This document shows positions 1-6,894 of a stretch of DNA of 7,145 bases, piece by piece. Every line of letters begins with the position of its first letter. Position 1 is the stretch's first letter. Source of the stretch: Bifidobacteriaceae bacterium (GTDB taxonomy: Bacteria > Actinomycetota > Actinomycetes > Actinomycetales > WQXJ01); assembly GCA_031255075.1 (NCBI GenBank), contig JAIRTF010000257.1:1-7145 (forward strand), in the 5' to 3' direction. Both the position numbers and the translations under genes were made by a program. Below the pieces are notes generated by a model. The model searched no databases. It was given only the letters and a program-made list of their open reading frames with translations, and was not told where the DNA came from.

Positions 1-1
1 T

Positions 2-7
2 TAGGAT
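2..7 (+). promoter_or_regulatory. Predicted -10 element (TAGGAT) of aspS
   Basis: TAGGAT fits the actinobacterial sigma-A -10 consensus TANNNT and is followed by 8 bases and then the GTG at 16. Transcription would begin at or one base before the start codon, giving a leaderless message. Any -35 lies outside the window. The alternative reading is that AGGA at 3-6 is a ribosome binding site 9 bases before the GTG, with a promoter further upstream. The sequence alone cannot exclude this. Confidence 0.45.
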
Positions 8-15
8 GGCTAGCC

Positions 16-1809
16 GTGCTGCGAACTCATGGAGCTGGGCTGCTTAGAGCCGAACATATTGGCGAACACATCACCTTGGCGGGCTGGGTAGCTTCCCGGC
101 GTGACCACGGCGGAGTGGCGTTCATTGACCTGCGTGATGCCACCGGCGTGGCCCAAGTGGTGATCTATGACGAAGCTGTGGCCCACCAACTGCGCTCAGA
201 ATGCGTCATCCAAGCCAAAGGCGTGATTCGCCGCCGGCCTGAAGGTAACGACAACCCGGCCCTCGGCTCTGGTGAAGTGGAACTGGTCGCTGAAGACGTG
301 CTGGTGTTGAACCCGTGCGCGCCGTTGCCATTCCCGGTTGAAGGCCCAGGTCAAGTCGGTGAGGAAACCCGGCTCAAATACCGTTACCTGGATTTGCGGC
401 GCCCCGGCCCGGCGGCTGCTTTGAAGCTCCGGTCAGAGGTTTCCCGGGTGACCCGCGGAGTGTTGTCCGGCCACGGGTTCACCGAAGTTGAGACCCCCAC
501 GCTGACCCGGTCCACCCCGGAGGGCGCGCGTGACTTCTTGGTGCCCGCCCGGTTGTCTCCTGGTAACTGGTACGCCCTGCCGCAATCGCCGCAATTGTTC
601 AAGCAGCTACTGATGGTGGCTGGCGTGGAACGCTACTACCAGATCGCACGGTGCTACCGGGATGAGGATTTCCGGGCTGACCGGCAACCTGAGTTCACCC
701 AGCTTGATCTGGAAATGTCCTTCGTTGAACAAGACGACGTGATTGCCGTAGCTGAAGACGTGCTGCGCGCGGTGTGGCAGTTGATTGACGTCGAAATCGG
801 TGACATCCCGCGGCTGACCTATGCCGAGGCGATGCGCCGCTACGGTTCCGACAAACCGGATCTGCGTTACGGCCTGGAACTGGTGGAACTGGCGGACTAC
901 TTCGCCAACACGCCGTTCCGAGTGTTCCAGGCGCCCTACGTTGGCGCTTTGGTGATGCCGGGCGGCGCTTCCCAATCCCGGCGGACCTTTGATGCCTGGC
1001 AGGAGTGGGCCAAACAGCGCGGCGCCAAGGGCTTGGCCTATGTGTTGGTCGATGCCGAAGGTGAGCTGGGTGGACCAGTCGCCAAAAACCTGTCCGAATC
1101 AGAGCGGGCCGGCTTGGCTGAGGCGGTTGGCGCCGCCCCCGGCGATGCAGTGTTCTTCGCCGCCGGCGCCCCTGGTCCTTCACGGGCTTTGTTGGCGGCT
1201 GCCCGGGCGGAGATCGCCAACCGTTTGGGCTTGGCCAAAGAAGGGGAGTGGTCCTTCGTCTGGGTGGTGGACGCGCCGCTGTTCAAACCGACCGGGGAGG
1301 ATGACGATGTCGCCGTCGGCTCTGGCGCTTGGACGGCCGTTCACCACGCTTTCACCTCACCGACTCCGGAGTGGATTGATTGCTTCGAGCAAGACCCCGG
1401 CGCGGCTTTGGCCTACGCCTATGACATTGTCTGCAACGGCAATGAGATTGGCGGCGGCTCAATCCGCATTCACCGCGCTGACGTGCAAGAACGCGTCTTC
1501 CAGGTGATGGGTTTGAGCCCGGAGGAAGCTCACTCCAAGTTCGGCTTCTTGCTGGATGCTTTCCGCTTCGGCGCGCCTCCACACGGCGGAATCGCCATGG
1601 GCTGGGACCGGATCGTGGCGTTGTTGGCCGGCGCCGATTCGATCCGTGAGGTGATCGCCTTCCCGAAGTCCGGCGGCGGCTACGACCCGTTGACCGGTGC
1701 TCCCGCCCCGATCACCGCCGAACAGCGCAAAGAGGCCGGCATCGACTTCAAACCCCGCCCCAAAGCGGACAAGGCCGACAAACCAACCACCCCCACCAAC
1801 CAGGCGTAA
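16..1809 (+). CDS. aspS: Aspartyl-tRNA synthetase, bacterial type, predicted non-discriminating (AspRS)
   Basis: Cytoplasmic class IIb synthetase of 597 residues, normal for the bacterial family, that charges tRNA-Asp with aspartate using ATP. The N-terminal OB-fold anticodon-binding domain covers about residues 1-110. The class II core carries motif 1 around 154-179 (GFTEVETP...TPEGARDFLVP), the QSPQ loop at 190-193, motif 2 around 208-226 (RCYRDED..ADRQPEF) and motif 3 around 523-533 (HGGIAMGWDRI, with Arg532). The bacterial GAD insertion domain lies at about 300-410. His31 (RRDHGG) and Gly77 (RPEGN) match the residues linked to non-discriminating AspRS, which also charges tRNA-Asn for later amidation by GatCAB; that activity is inferred. 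The GTG start gives the expected N-terminus (MLRTHGAG..), and a TAGGAT hexamer lies 8 bases before it, suggesting a leaderless or near-leaderless mRNA. The C-terminal tail is Lys/Asp/Pro-rich (KADKADKP) and looks unstructured. The family assignment is very secure. The start is less so, because the reading frame stays open to the window edge. Confidence 0.97.
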   Translation: MLRTHGAGLLRAEHIGEHITLAGWVASRRDHGGVAFIDLRDATGVAQVVIYDEAVAHQLRSECVIQAKGVIRRRPEGNDNPALGSGEVELVAEDVLVLNPCAPLPFPVEGPGQVGEETRLKYRYLDLRRPGPAAALKLRSEVSRVTRGVLSGHGFTEVETPTLTRSTPEGARDFLVPARLSPGNWYALPQSPQLFKQLLMVAGVERYYQIARCYRDEDFRADRQPEFTQLDLEMSFVEQDDVIAVAEDVLRAVWQLIDVEIGDIPRLTYAEAMRRYGSDKPDLRYGLELVELADYFANTPFRVFQAPYVGALVMPGGASQSRRTFDAWQEWAKQRGAKGLAYVLVDAEGELGGPVAKNLSESERAGLAEAVGAAPGDAVFFAAGAPGPSRALLAAARAEIANRLGLAKEGEWSFVWVVDAPLFKPTGEDDDVAVGSGAWTAVHHAFTSPTPEWIDCFEQDPGAALAYAYDIVCNGNEIGGGSIRIHRADVQERVFQVMGLSPEEAHSKFGFLLDAFRFGAPPHGGIAMGWDRIVALLAGADSIREVIAFPKSGGGYDPLTGAPAPITAEQRKEAGIDFKPRPKADKADKPTTPTNQA

Positions 1810-1844
1810 CTCTTCGCCCCCGACCCCGGCGATTGGCGGTTCCA

Positions 1845-2366
1845 ATGAAGGTCAAGGCAGCGCGCGGCATGGCCGCGTTGGTGTTCGCGGTGCTCGCGCC
1901 TGTGTTGCTCGCGCAGTGTTCCGCCAAGCCTCCGCCGGACGTTGAGGGGCAGGCCCTGCGGTACACGCTGGCTTGGAAGAACGTGTCGGGGGAGGAGCCT
2001 GGGTCGCATGATCAGGGACTCTGGGCCAGGCTGGTGCCTGAAGCCGCGGAGCTGGAACCGTGGTCGCCCGTAGGTTCAGCACCGAAAGCCGCTGCAGACA
2101 TACCGGATGGAGTGACCGTTGTGTACTTCAACCCGGGCCCTTTGGCCGATGGCGGGCAGTACTTCGAAGTCACTGGCGTGTTTGATGACGATGGCGATTG
2201 GGTGGTGGCCATCGACCGCGAGGACCGCGGCGGCGCGTCAATACAGGCGATTGTCGACGGGACTCGCGGGGTGCTGTTTGTCGAGGCGCCGCCCCCAAAT
2301 TCTGTCGCCATCCGGGTGGAGAACCACACCGATGCGGCCTGGTTCGAAGACGTCGAATGGGGCTGA
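1845..2366 (+). CDS. Small exported protein of unknown function, possible lipoprotein
   Basis: I do not recognise this 173-residue protein. It begins with a clear signal peptide: basic start (MKVKAAR), hydrophobic stretch at about 8-23, then LLAQCSA with Cys25, its only cysteine. The position resembles a lipobox, but Gln24 at -1 is atypical (Gly, Ala or Ser is usual). It could be a non-standard lipoprotein or be cut by signal peptidase I after Ala27. The mature part is acidic, with a Pro-rich linker (KPPPD) and a likely beta-rich domain; an Asp-rich segment (FDDDGDW) sits near the middle. It follows aspS by 35 bases with no visible terminator or good promoter, so it may be co-transcribed. I chose the ATG because it directly precedes the signal peptide, with a weak GGCGG five bases upstream. 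An in-frame TTG at 1833 would add four residues. The reading is supported by typical GC-rich codon use and the sensible signal sequence, not by homology. Confidence 0.72.
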   Translation: MKVKAARGMAALVFAVLAPVLLAQCSAKPPPDVEGQALRYTLAWKNVSGEEPGSHDQGLWARLVPEAAELEPWSPVGSAPKAAADIPDGVTVVYFNPGPLADGGQYFEVTGVFDDDGDWVVAIDREDRGGASIQAIVDGTRGVLFVEAPPPNSVAIRVENHTDAAWFEDVEWG

Positions 2367-2400
2367 CCCGCCAGGCTTGATTGTGAATGGGCTCCCAGAT

Positions 2401-2459
2401 CACTGACCAAGGATGCCTATTGAGCGCGCGGCAGTCCGGCAATGGGGGATGGGTCAGTG
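2401..2459. repeat. Two-part imperfect inverted repeat at convergent gene ends
   Basis: The outer arms CACTGACC (2401-2408) and GGTCAGTG (2452-2459) are perfect 8-base complements. Nested inside, CCTATTG (2416-2422) pairs with CAATGGG (2440-2446), seven pairs with one G-T, around a GC-rich loop. The transcript could fold into a long interrupted hairpin. It lies between the exported-protein gene (+) and the MMPL gene (-), and the MMPL stop codon falls in the right arm. Placement suits a two-way transcription end, but neither strand has a following T-run, so it is not a classical intrinsic terminator. It could instead be an RNA processing structure or chance. Confidence 0.4.
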
Positions 2460-4790
2460 TTTGACTGAGAAGCGCTTGTGGAGGCGGGCTAGGGGGCGCG
2501 GGGCCCACCAGTTCCATTTGCCTAGGATCGACATGGTGGCGGGGACCAGCAGCATGCGGATCAAGGTGGCATCCATGGTTACGGCCAACGCCAGGCCGAT
2601 GCCGATCTCCTTGATTACCACCAGGCGCCCAGCCGCGAAGCCCAAGAACACAGCCACAATGATCAGAGCTGCCGAACTGATGATGCGGCCCGAATGCTGC
2701 AGGCCGTCACGGACAGACCGGGCCGGGTCTGGGTCTTTGTCCCAGGCCTCTTTGATCCGGGAGATCAAGAACACCTCGTAGTCCATGGCTAGGCCGAAGC
2801 CGAAGATCACCAACAGCACCACGATGTAGCTTTCGATGCCGGTCATGGGCGTGAAGCCGAGCAGCTTGGTGAAATGGCCATCTTGGAAGATCCAGGTCAC
2901 CACACCCAGGCAGGCCACCAGCGACAAGGCGTTGGTGATCAGGGCTTTGATCGGGACCAGGACCGATCCGGTGAATAAGAACAGCAACACCAACACGGCC
3001 AACGCAATGATCACCCCAGCCCACGGGCCGCCCTTGGCCAGTTTATCCTCGAAATCCACCAGACGGGCGGCCGGCCCGGTCACATAGACCTGGTAATCGG
3101 TTGGTTGGACCTGGCGGATCTTCGTCACCGCATCGCGAGCTTGGGGCCCTTCCGGATCGGCAGCGGTGACAGTCATGGTGACCATTGAATAGCCGGTGTG
3201 CTCAATGGCAGCCTGCCCGTCTTGGCCAACCAACAGCTCGGTGCCGGGAATATCCTGGAGTTCCTTCATGGCGAAGCGGTCGGTGGCTTCCCGGCTGCCA
3301 GTCGAAACGATCCGGATCGACTCAGGCGAGGACAGCGGGTAGCCCTCTTCCAGTTCGGTCAGGAACTCACGTTGCGGTGAGCTGGCCGGCAGCAGCTCAA
3401 CAGTAGAGTTGCGCAGTTCGATGCCGTGAATCGGCCAGCCGACAGCCACCAGGATGGCCAACACCCCGCCAATCACCCACCACGGATGGCGTTGGACCCG
3501 CAAGGTCAGCCGGGAGAACACGCCTTCATCTGGGGAAACATCTGAGGCCCGGGCATACAGCTTGGACAGGCCGGGGATTCGGGTCAGCACCGAACGTCCG
3601 GTCAAGTGGTGGCCCACCAACGTCAACAAGGCCGGCACCAACGTCACCGCGGTGCCCAAGGCCAACAGCACCACCAATAGTCCGGACATGCCGTAGACGC
3701 GCAAGATTTCGATATCGAAGGCCATCAACCCGGCGATGCACACGGCAATCGTCAACGCCGAATAGAAGACGGTCCGCCCGGCGGTGGCCACCGTTGAGAC
3801 CACCGCGGCGTGGGCTACGGCGCGTTTCTGAGCGGCATCGTCCAACTGGTAGGCGCCGGCATGGCGTAACTCTTCGCGGAAACGTGACACCACCAGCAGG
3901 CCGTAGTCGATCGACAAGCCCAGCCCAACCAGGGTGATGACGTTGACCACCGAGGTGTGGATGTCGCTGACATAGGTCAAGCCGAAGACGGCGCCCATGC
4001 AGACCAGGATTGACACCATTGCCCCGATCACCGGCATGGCGGCGGCCAAGAACCCGGCGAACACCAAGACCATCACCACCAGGGCTATGGGTAGCGAAAT
4101 CAGCTCGCCCAATTCGAGGTCATGCCGCATGTCGCCGATCAGTTCATCCATGATCATCGAATCGGATCCAACCGAGGCGCGGGCCCCGTCCACATCCGCT
4201 TCGATATCTTTGGCGGCCTGTTGCAAGCGGTCAATGACCTGGTCAGTGGCCCGTTCCTGGGTGCCGGCGTCAAGGCCCTTGGCGATGTCCACGGTCATCA
4301 AGAAGCCCTGCCGGTCAGAGGCGACCAGCCCTTGGAGCAGCGGGTTGTGCTCCAGGGCGCAGATGGACCGCTCAACTGGGTTTTCCGGCGGGGGAGCGGC
4401 CGGGCAGGCCGTGGGATTCAGCGGATCAAGCACCATGGGGATGTCGCCTTCAGCCGCAGTTGACGCCAACCCGTCGATCTGCGCCAGATCCGCCCGGGCT
4501 TTGGCCAACGGACTGAAGAGCTGTTCAATCACCTGCGGATCAGACAGTTTGACGTTGGCGACAGCCAGCGTTACCACCTCAGCGGATTGGCGGCCCTCTT
4601 CGATCAGGTCATCCGCCCGGGCCGAATCCGAATCCTCCGCCCTGGGGGCATAGGAATTGACCCTGTCAAACAGGCCATCTCCGGTGACTCCGACAAACGC
4701 CAGGCAAATCCCCAACCCGGCGGCCAGAGCCCAGCCCACCGTTGTGATGATGGGGTGCAGAACAATTCTGCGGCCCAACGCTCGAAACAC
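2454..4790 (-). CDS. MMPL/RND-family transmembrane exporter
   Basis: A 778-residue inner-membrane transporter of the MMPL branch of the RND superfamily. These proteins use the proton gradient to move lipids or other hydrophobic molecules out of the cell; the substrate here is unknown. The layout is canonical and duplicated: TM1 about 14-36, outer porter loop 37-228, TM2-6 within 229-392, TM7 437-454, second outer loop 455-588, TM8-12 within 589-757, and a short basic C-tail. The two conserved Asp-Tyr pairs that relay protons in MmpL3-type proteins are present: Asp295-Tyr296 in TM4 (GLSIDYGLLVVSRFREEL) and Asp670-Tyr671 in TM10 (GLAMDYEVFLISRIKEAW). Cys129 and Cys144 in the first outer loop could form a disulfide. 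There is no long cytoplasmic C-terminal domain as in MmpL3. The GTG start gives a family-like N-terminus (FRALGRRIVLHP), has no Shine-Dalgarno, and follows TAACCT by six bases. It is divergent from rarA. No TetR/MarR regulator gene is adjacent. Confidence 0.94.
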   Translation of the reverse strand: MFRALGRRIVLHPIITTVGWALAAGLGICLAFVGVTGDGLFDRVNSYAPRAEDSDSARADDLIEEGRQSAEVVTLAVANVKLSDPQVIEQLFSPLAKARADLAQIDGLASTAAEGDIPMVLDPLNPTACPAAPPPENPVERSICALEHNPLLQGLVASDRQGFLMTVDIAKGLDAGTQERATDQVIDRLQQAAKDIEADVDGARASVGSDSMIMDELIGDMRHDLELGELISLPIALVVMVLVFAGFLAAAMPVIGAMVSILVCMGAVFGLTYVSDIHTSVVNVITLVGLGLSIDYGLLVVSRFREELRHAGAYQLDDAAQKRAVAHAAVVSTVATAGRTVFYSALTIAVCIAGLMAFDIEILRVYGMSGLLVVLLALGTAVTLVPALLTLVGHHLTGRSVLTRIPGLSKLYARASDVSPDEGVFSRLTLRVQRHPWWVIGGVLAILVAVGWPIHGIELRNSTVELLPASSPQREFLTELEEGYPLSSPESIRIVSTGSREATDRFAMKELQDIPGTELLVGQDGQAAIEHTGYSMVTMTVTAADPEGPQARDAVTKIRQVQPTDYQVYVTGPAARLVDFEDKLAKGGPWAGVIIALAVLVLLFLFTGSVLVPIKALITNALSLVACLGVVTWIFQDGHFTKLLGFTPMTGIESYIVVLLVIFGFGLAMDYEVFLISRIKEAWDKDPDPARSVRDGLQHSGRIISSAALIIVAVFLGFAAGRLVVIKEIGIGLALAVTMDATLIRMLLVPATMSILGKWNWWAPRPLARLHKRFSVKH

Positions 4791-4796
4791 GTGACA

Positions 4797-4802
4797 AGGT
4801 TA
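4797..4802 (-). promoter_or_regulatory. Predicted -10 element (TAACCT) of the MMPL gene, leaderless
   Basis: On the minus strand TAACCT is followed by six bases (TGTCAC) and then the GTG start at 4790. This matches a TANNNT -10 with transcription beginning at the start codon. There is no purine-rich ribosome binding site before the GTG. I see no convincing -35 about 17 bases further upstream, which is common for actinobacterial promoters but leaves the call uncertain. Confidence 0.5.
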
Positions 4803-4851
4803 TGCCATTGGAACGCGCTGAGCCCAGTGGGTCTGCCGGCCGCCCGGTGAG

Positions 4852-4857
4852 TAGCCT
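4852..4857 (+). promoter_or_regulatory. Predicted -10 element (TAGCCT) of rarA, leaderless
   Basis: TAGCCT fits TANNNT and is followed by seven bases and the GTG at 4865, the start that also gives RarA its normal length and N-terminus. It shares the 74-base divergent region with the minus-strand MMPL promoter; the two -10 hexamers lie about 50 bases apart. No clear -35 is visible. Confidence 0.48.
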
Positions 4858-4864
4858 TGGGTGG

Positions 4865-6214
4865 GTGGACCTGTTCGAATCTGCCATCGGTTCGCCCGCC
4901 ACGGCCGATCAAGTAGACCCCCGCGCCCCGCTGGCCGTTCGGATGCGTCCGCGAACCTTGGCTGAGGTGGCCGGGCAACAGTCTTTGTTGGCCGATGGCG
5001 CGCCGTTGCGCCGTCTGATTGACCCGCCGGTGGCCGGCCGAGCAGTGCCCGCTTCGGTGGTTTTGTGGGGTCCGGCCGGTTCCGGGAAAACTACCTTGGC
5101 TTACCTTGTGGCCAGGTGTTCTGGGCGGGCTTTCATGGAGCTGAGCGCCGTCTCCGCAGGTGTCAAGGACATCCGGGCGGTGATTGATGAGGCCCGGCGC
5201 CGTCTGGCTACGGGCGATGAAACAGTCTTGTTCATTGATGAGGTTCACCGCTTTTCCAAGGCCCAACAGGACGCACTGTTGCCGGCGGTGGAGAACCGGG
5301 TGGTGACGTTGATTGCGGCCACCACTGAGAACCCGTCTTTCTCAATCATCACGCCGTTGTTGTCAAGATCTTTACTGCTGACCCTGGAGCCATTGGACAG
5401 CTCAGAGGTCACCTTGTTGGTAGACCGGGCCATCGCCGACCCGCGCGGCTTGGCGGGGGAGGTGTCCCTGACCGATCCGGCCCGGGAGGCTTTGGTTCGC
5501 CTGGCCGGTGGTGACGCCCGCCGGGCACTGACAATTCTGGAGGCGGCGGCCGGGGCCGCCAGTCTGGGGCAAGATGACCCAGTCATTGACGTTCCCCAAA
5601 TTGAGCAGGCGGTTGATACAGCGGTGGTTCAATACGACCGCGCCGGTGACCAGCATTACGACGTGATCAGCGCCTTCATCAAGTCGATTCGCGGCTCCGA
5701 TGTGGACGCCGCTCTCCACTACCTGGCCCGCATGATCCAAGCCGGCGAAGATCCGCGCTTCATTGCCCGGCGGTTGATCATTTCCGCCTCCGAAGACATT
5801 GGCATGGCCGATCCGTCAGCTTTGCAAACCGCCGTGGCGGCTGCCCAGGCTGTGGCCATGATAGGTATGCCGGAAGGGCGCATCCCCTTGGCAGAGGCGG
5901 TGGTTCATTTGGCCACTGCGCCGAAGTCCAATGCCGCCTATGTTGGCGTGGACCGGGCTTTGGCTGATGTGCGCGCCGGCAAGGCTGGGCCGGTGCCGCT
6001 TCATTTGCGTGACGCGCACTACCCGGGTGCCAAGCGGTTGGGCCATGGCGCCAGCTACCAATACGCCCATGATGCGCCGGACGGCATTGCCGCCCAGGTT
6101 TACGCTCCCGAAGGCATTGCCGGTCAGGAGTATTACCAGCCGACCGACCGGGGATTTGAACGTCAGGTGGGGGAGCGGTTGACCAAGATTCGCCGGCGCC
6201 TGCGAGGCGACTAG
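4865..6214 (+). CDS. rarA: Replication-associated recombination protein A (RarA/MgsA, AAA+ ATPase)
   Basis: A cytoplasmic AAA+ ATPase of the RarA/MgsA/WRNIP1 family, related to clamp-loader subunits, which acts at stalled or damaged replication forks. From this start it has 449 residues, close to the family norm (E. coli about 447). The N-terminus MDLFESA leads into the conserved PLAVRMRPRTLAEVAGQQ. Walker A is GPAGSGKTT at 69-77 (Lys75), Walker B is LFIDEVHRF with Asp125-Glu126, sensor 1 is AATTENPSF at 151-159, followed by LLSRS with the likely arginine finger, and sensor 2 is the GDARRAL segment. The C-terminal tetramerisation region is intact (YDVISAFIKSIRGSD, SEDIGMADP, ATAPKSNAAY, HYPGAKRLGHG). 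An in-frame ATG at 4802 would add 21 Gly/Ser/Pro-rich residues not typical of the family and would leave only 11 bases to the divergent MMPL start, so I prefer the GTG at 4865. It is followed nine bases later by the phosphopantetheinyl transferase gene. Confidence 0.95.
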   Translation: MDLFESAIGSPATADQVDPRAPLAVRMRPRTLAEVAGQQSLLADGAPLRRLIDPPVAGRAVPASVVLWGPAGSGKTTLAYLVARCSGRAFMELSAVSAGVKDIRAVIDEARRRLATGDETVLFIDEVHRFSKAQQDALLPAVENRVVTLIAATTENPSFSIITPLLSRSLLLTLEPLDSSEVTLLVDRAIADPRGLAGEVSLTDPAREALVRLAGGDARRALTILEAAAGAASLGQDDPVIDVPQIEQAVDTAVVQYDRAGDQHYDVISAFIKSIRGSDVDAALHYLARMIQAGEDPRFIARRLIISASEDIGMADPSALQTAVAAAQAVAMIGMPEGRIPLAEAVVHLATAPKSNAAYVGVDRALADVRAGKAGPVPLHLRDAHYPGAKRLGHGASYQYAHDAPDGIAAQVYAPEGIAGQEYYQPTDRGFERQVGERLTKIRRRLRGD

Positions 6215-6217
6215 CCT
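6212..6217 (+). promoter_or_regulatory. Predicted -10 element (TAGCCT) overlapping the rarA stop codon
   Basis: The hexamer TAGCCT begins with the rarA TAG stop (6212-6214) and is followed by six bases and the GTG start of the phosphopantetheinyl transferase. It is identical to the hexamer predicted for rarA itself. If active, it would give the transferase its own leaderless message inside the apparent operon. No Shine-Dalgarno is well placed: the G-run before the GTG touches the start codon. Confidence 0.45.
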
Positions 6218-6223
6218 GGCGGG

Positions 6224-6853
6224 GTGGAGTTCGCACTGGCCGGCGGCAAGGTATTTGCCCAGATTGTCAGGGTTGACCTACCGCTGAGCCGGGCGGACGC
6301 CTCTGAGCGGGCCAAAGCCTTGGTTGAAGCCCACGCCCGGTCCGAAGGGTCAGCCCTTGGGCCGCCCGCTAGTAGCCCCTTGACCTGGAGCGTTACCAAT
6401 TCCGGCCGGCCGTTCTTGCGGGAGGTGCCGGATTGGTCATTTTCGATCTCCCACTCAGGTCCCTATCTGGGCTTTGCCGCCGCCTGCTTCCCGGTCGGCT
6501 TTGACCTTGAAGCCCACCAGCCATTCCCGGACGGGGGCCGACGCCGGTTGCGGCGAACCCTGCTGCGCCGGTTGGCCCCGGCCGAACGGTCCTGGGTGGA
6601 GGATGCCTCGACTGACCGGGGGGAATTGTTGGATGACCTCCAAGGCCGGCGGTTTTTGGAAATCTGGACCAAGAAGGAGGCCTACCTGAAATGGTTGGGC
6701 ACCGGCATTGACAGCTCTCTGAAGGCTTTCGATGTCACCGACGAGGCATCCCTAGGCGTTGCCTTCATCCCGATAGGCCCAACCCAAGATCGGAAGCTGA
6801 CGGCGGCGGTCTGTCTGAGCTGGGATCAACTGGCTCCCGACCCGCAAACCTAA
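6224..6853 (+). CDS. 4'-phosphopantetheinyl transferase, Sfp type
   Basis: A 209-residue cytoplasmic enzyme that moves the phosphopantetheine arm of coenzyme A onto a serine of carrier proteins (fatty acid, polyketide or peptide synthases). The Sfp-type motifs occur in order: NSGRPFL at 59-65 (substrate/CoA side), FSISHS at 73-78 with His77, VGFDLE at 91-96 with metal-binding Asp94 and Glu96, and FLEIWTKKEAYLKWLGTG at 144-161 with Trp148, Lys151, Glu152 and Lys156. A following SSLKAFDV segment matches the family's C-terminal half. It is somewhat shorter than B. subtilis Sfp (224). No carrier-protein, PKS or NRPS gene is in the window, so its substrate is unknown; it could serve the fatty acid synthase if no AcpS exists. 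It starts nine bases after rarA and may be transcribed with it or from a -10 at the junction. GTG start; the ends of the family domain fit this length. Confidence 0.9.
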   Translation: MEFALAGGKVFAQIVRVDLPLSRADASERAKALVEAHARSEGSALGPPASSPLTWSVTNSGRPFLREVPDWSFSISHSGPYLGFAAACFPVGFDLEAHQPFPDGGRRRLRRTLLRRLAPAERSWVEDASTDRGELLDDLQGRRFLEIWTKKEAYLKWLGTGIDSSLKAFDVTDEASLGVAFIPIGPTQDRKLTAAVCLSWDQLAPDPQT

Positions 6854-6894
6854 CGCCTGTCCCAGGCCGCCGGCGTGTGGAAGACTTTGGAACC

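Noticed and set aside
989..1507. A 172-codon plus-strand frame within aspS
   Set aside because: It is out of frame within a conserved synthetase, and its Trp/Pro/Arg-rich translation is unlike a real protein.
2178..2202. Asp-rich FDDDGDW segment as a possible calcium-binding loop in the exported protein
   Set aside because: It does not fit the DxDxDG spacing and occurs once, so there is no real support for calcium binding.
3997..4653. A 218-codon plus-strand open frame inside the MMPL gene
   Set aside because: It is a Ser/Ala/Thr-rich shadow frame antisense to the first porter domain and TM2-3, expected in GC-rich DNA.
4604..5266. A 220-codon minus-strand open frame spanning the MMPL start and the front of rarA
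   Set aside because: It is antisense to two strongly recognised genes and crosses their divergent promoter region. Its translation has no recognisable domain.
6179..6184. TTGACC, five of six matches to a -35 box, before the predicted -10 of the transferase
   Set aside because: The spacer to TAGCCT is 27 bases, far beyond the usual 16-19, and it lies in conserved rarA coding sequence.
5778..6236. A 152-codon minus-strand frame over the end of rarA
   Set aside because: It is antisense to the conserved RarA C-terminal region, with a low-complexity Arg/Pro-rich product.
6855..6867. Small hairpin GCCTG-TCC-CAGGC right after the transferase stop
   Set aside because: Only five pairs with a three-base loop and no following T-run, so it is too weak to call a terminator.
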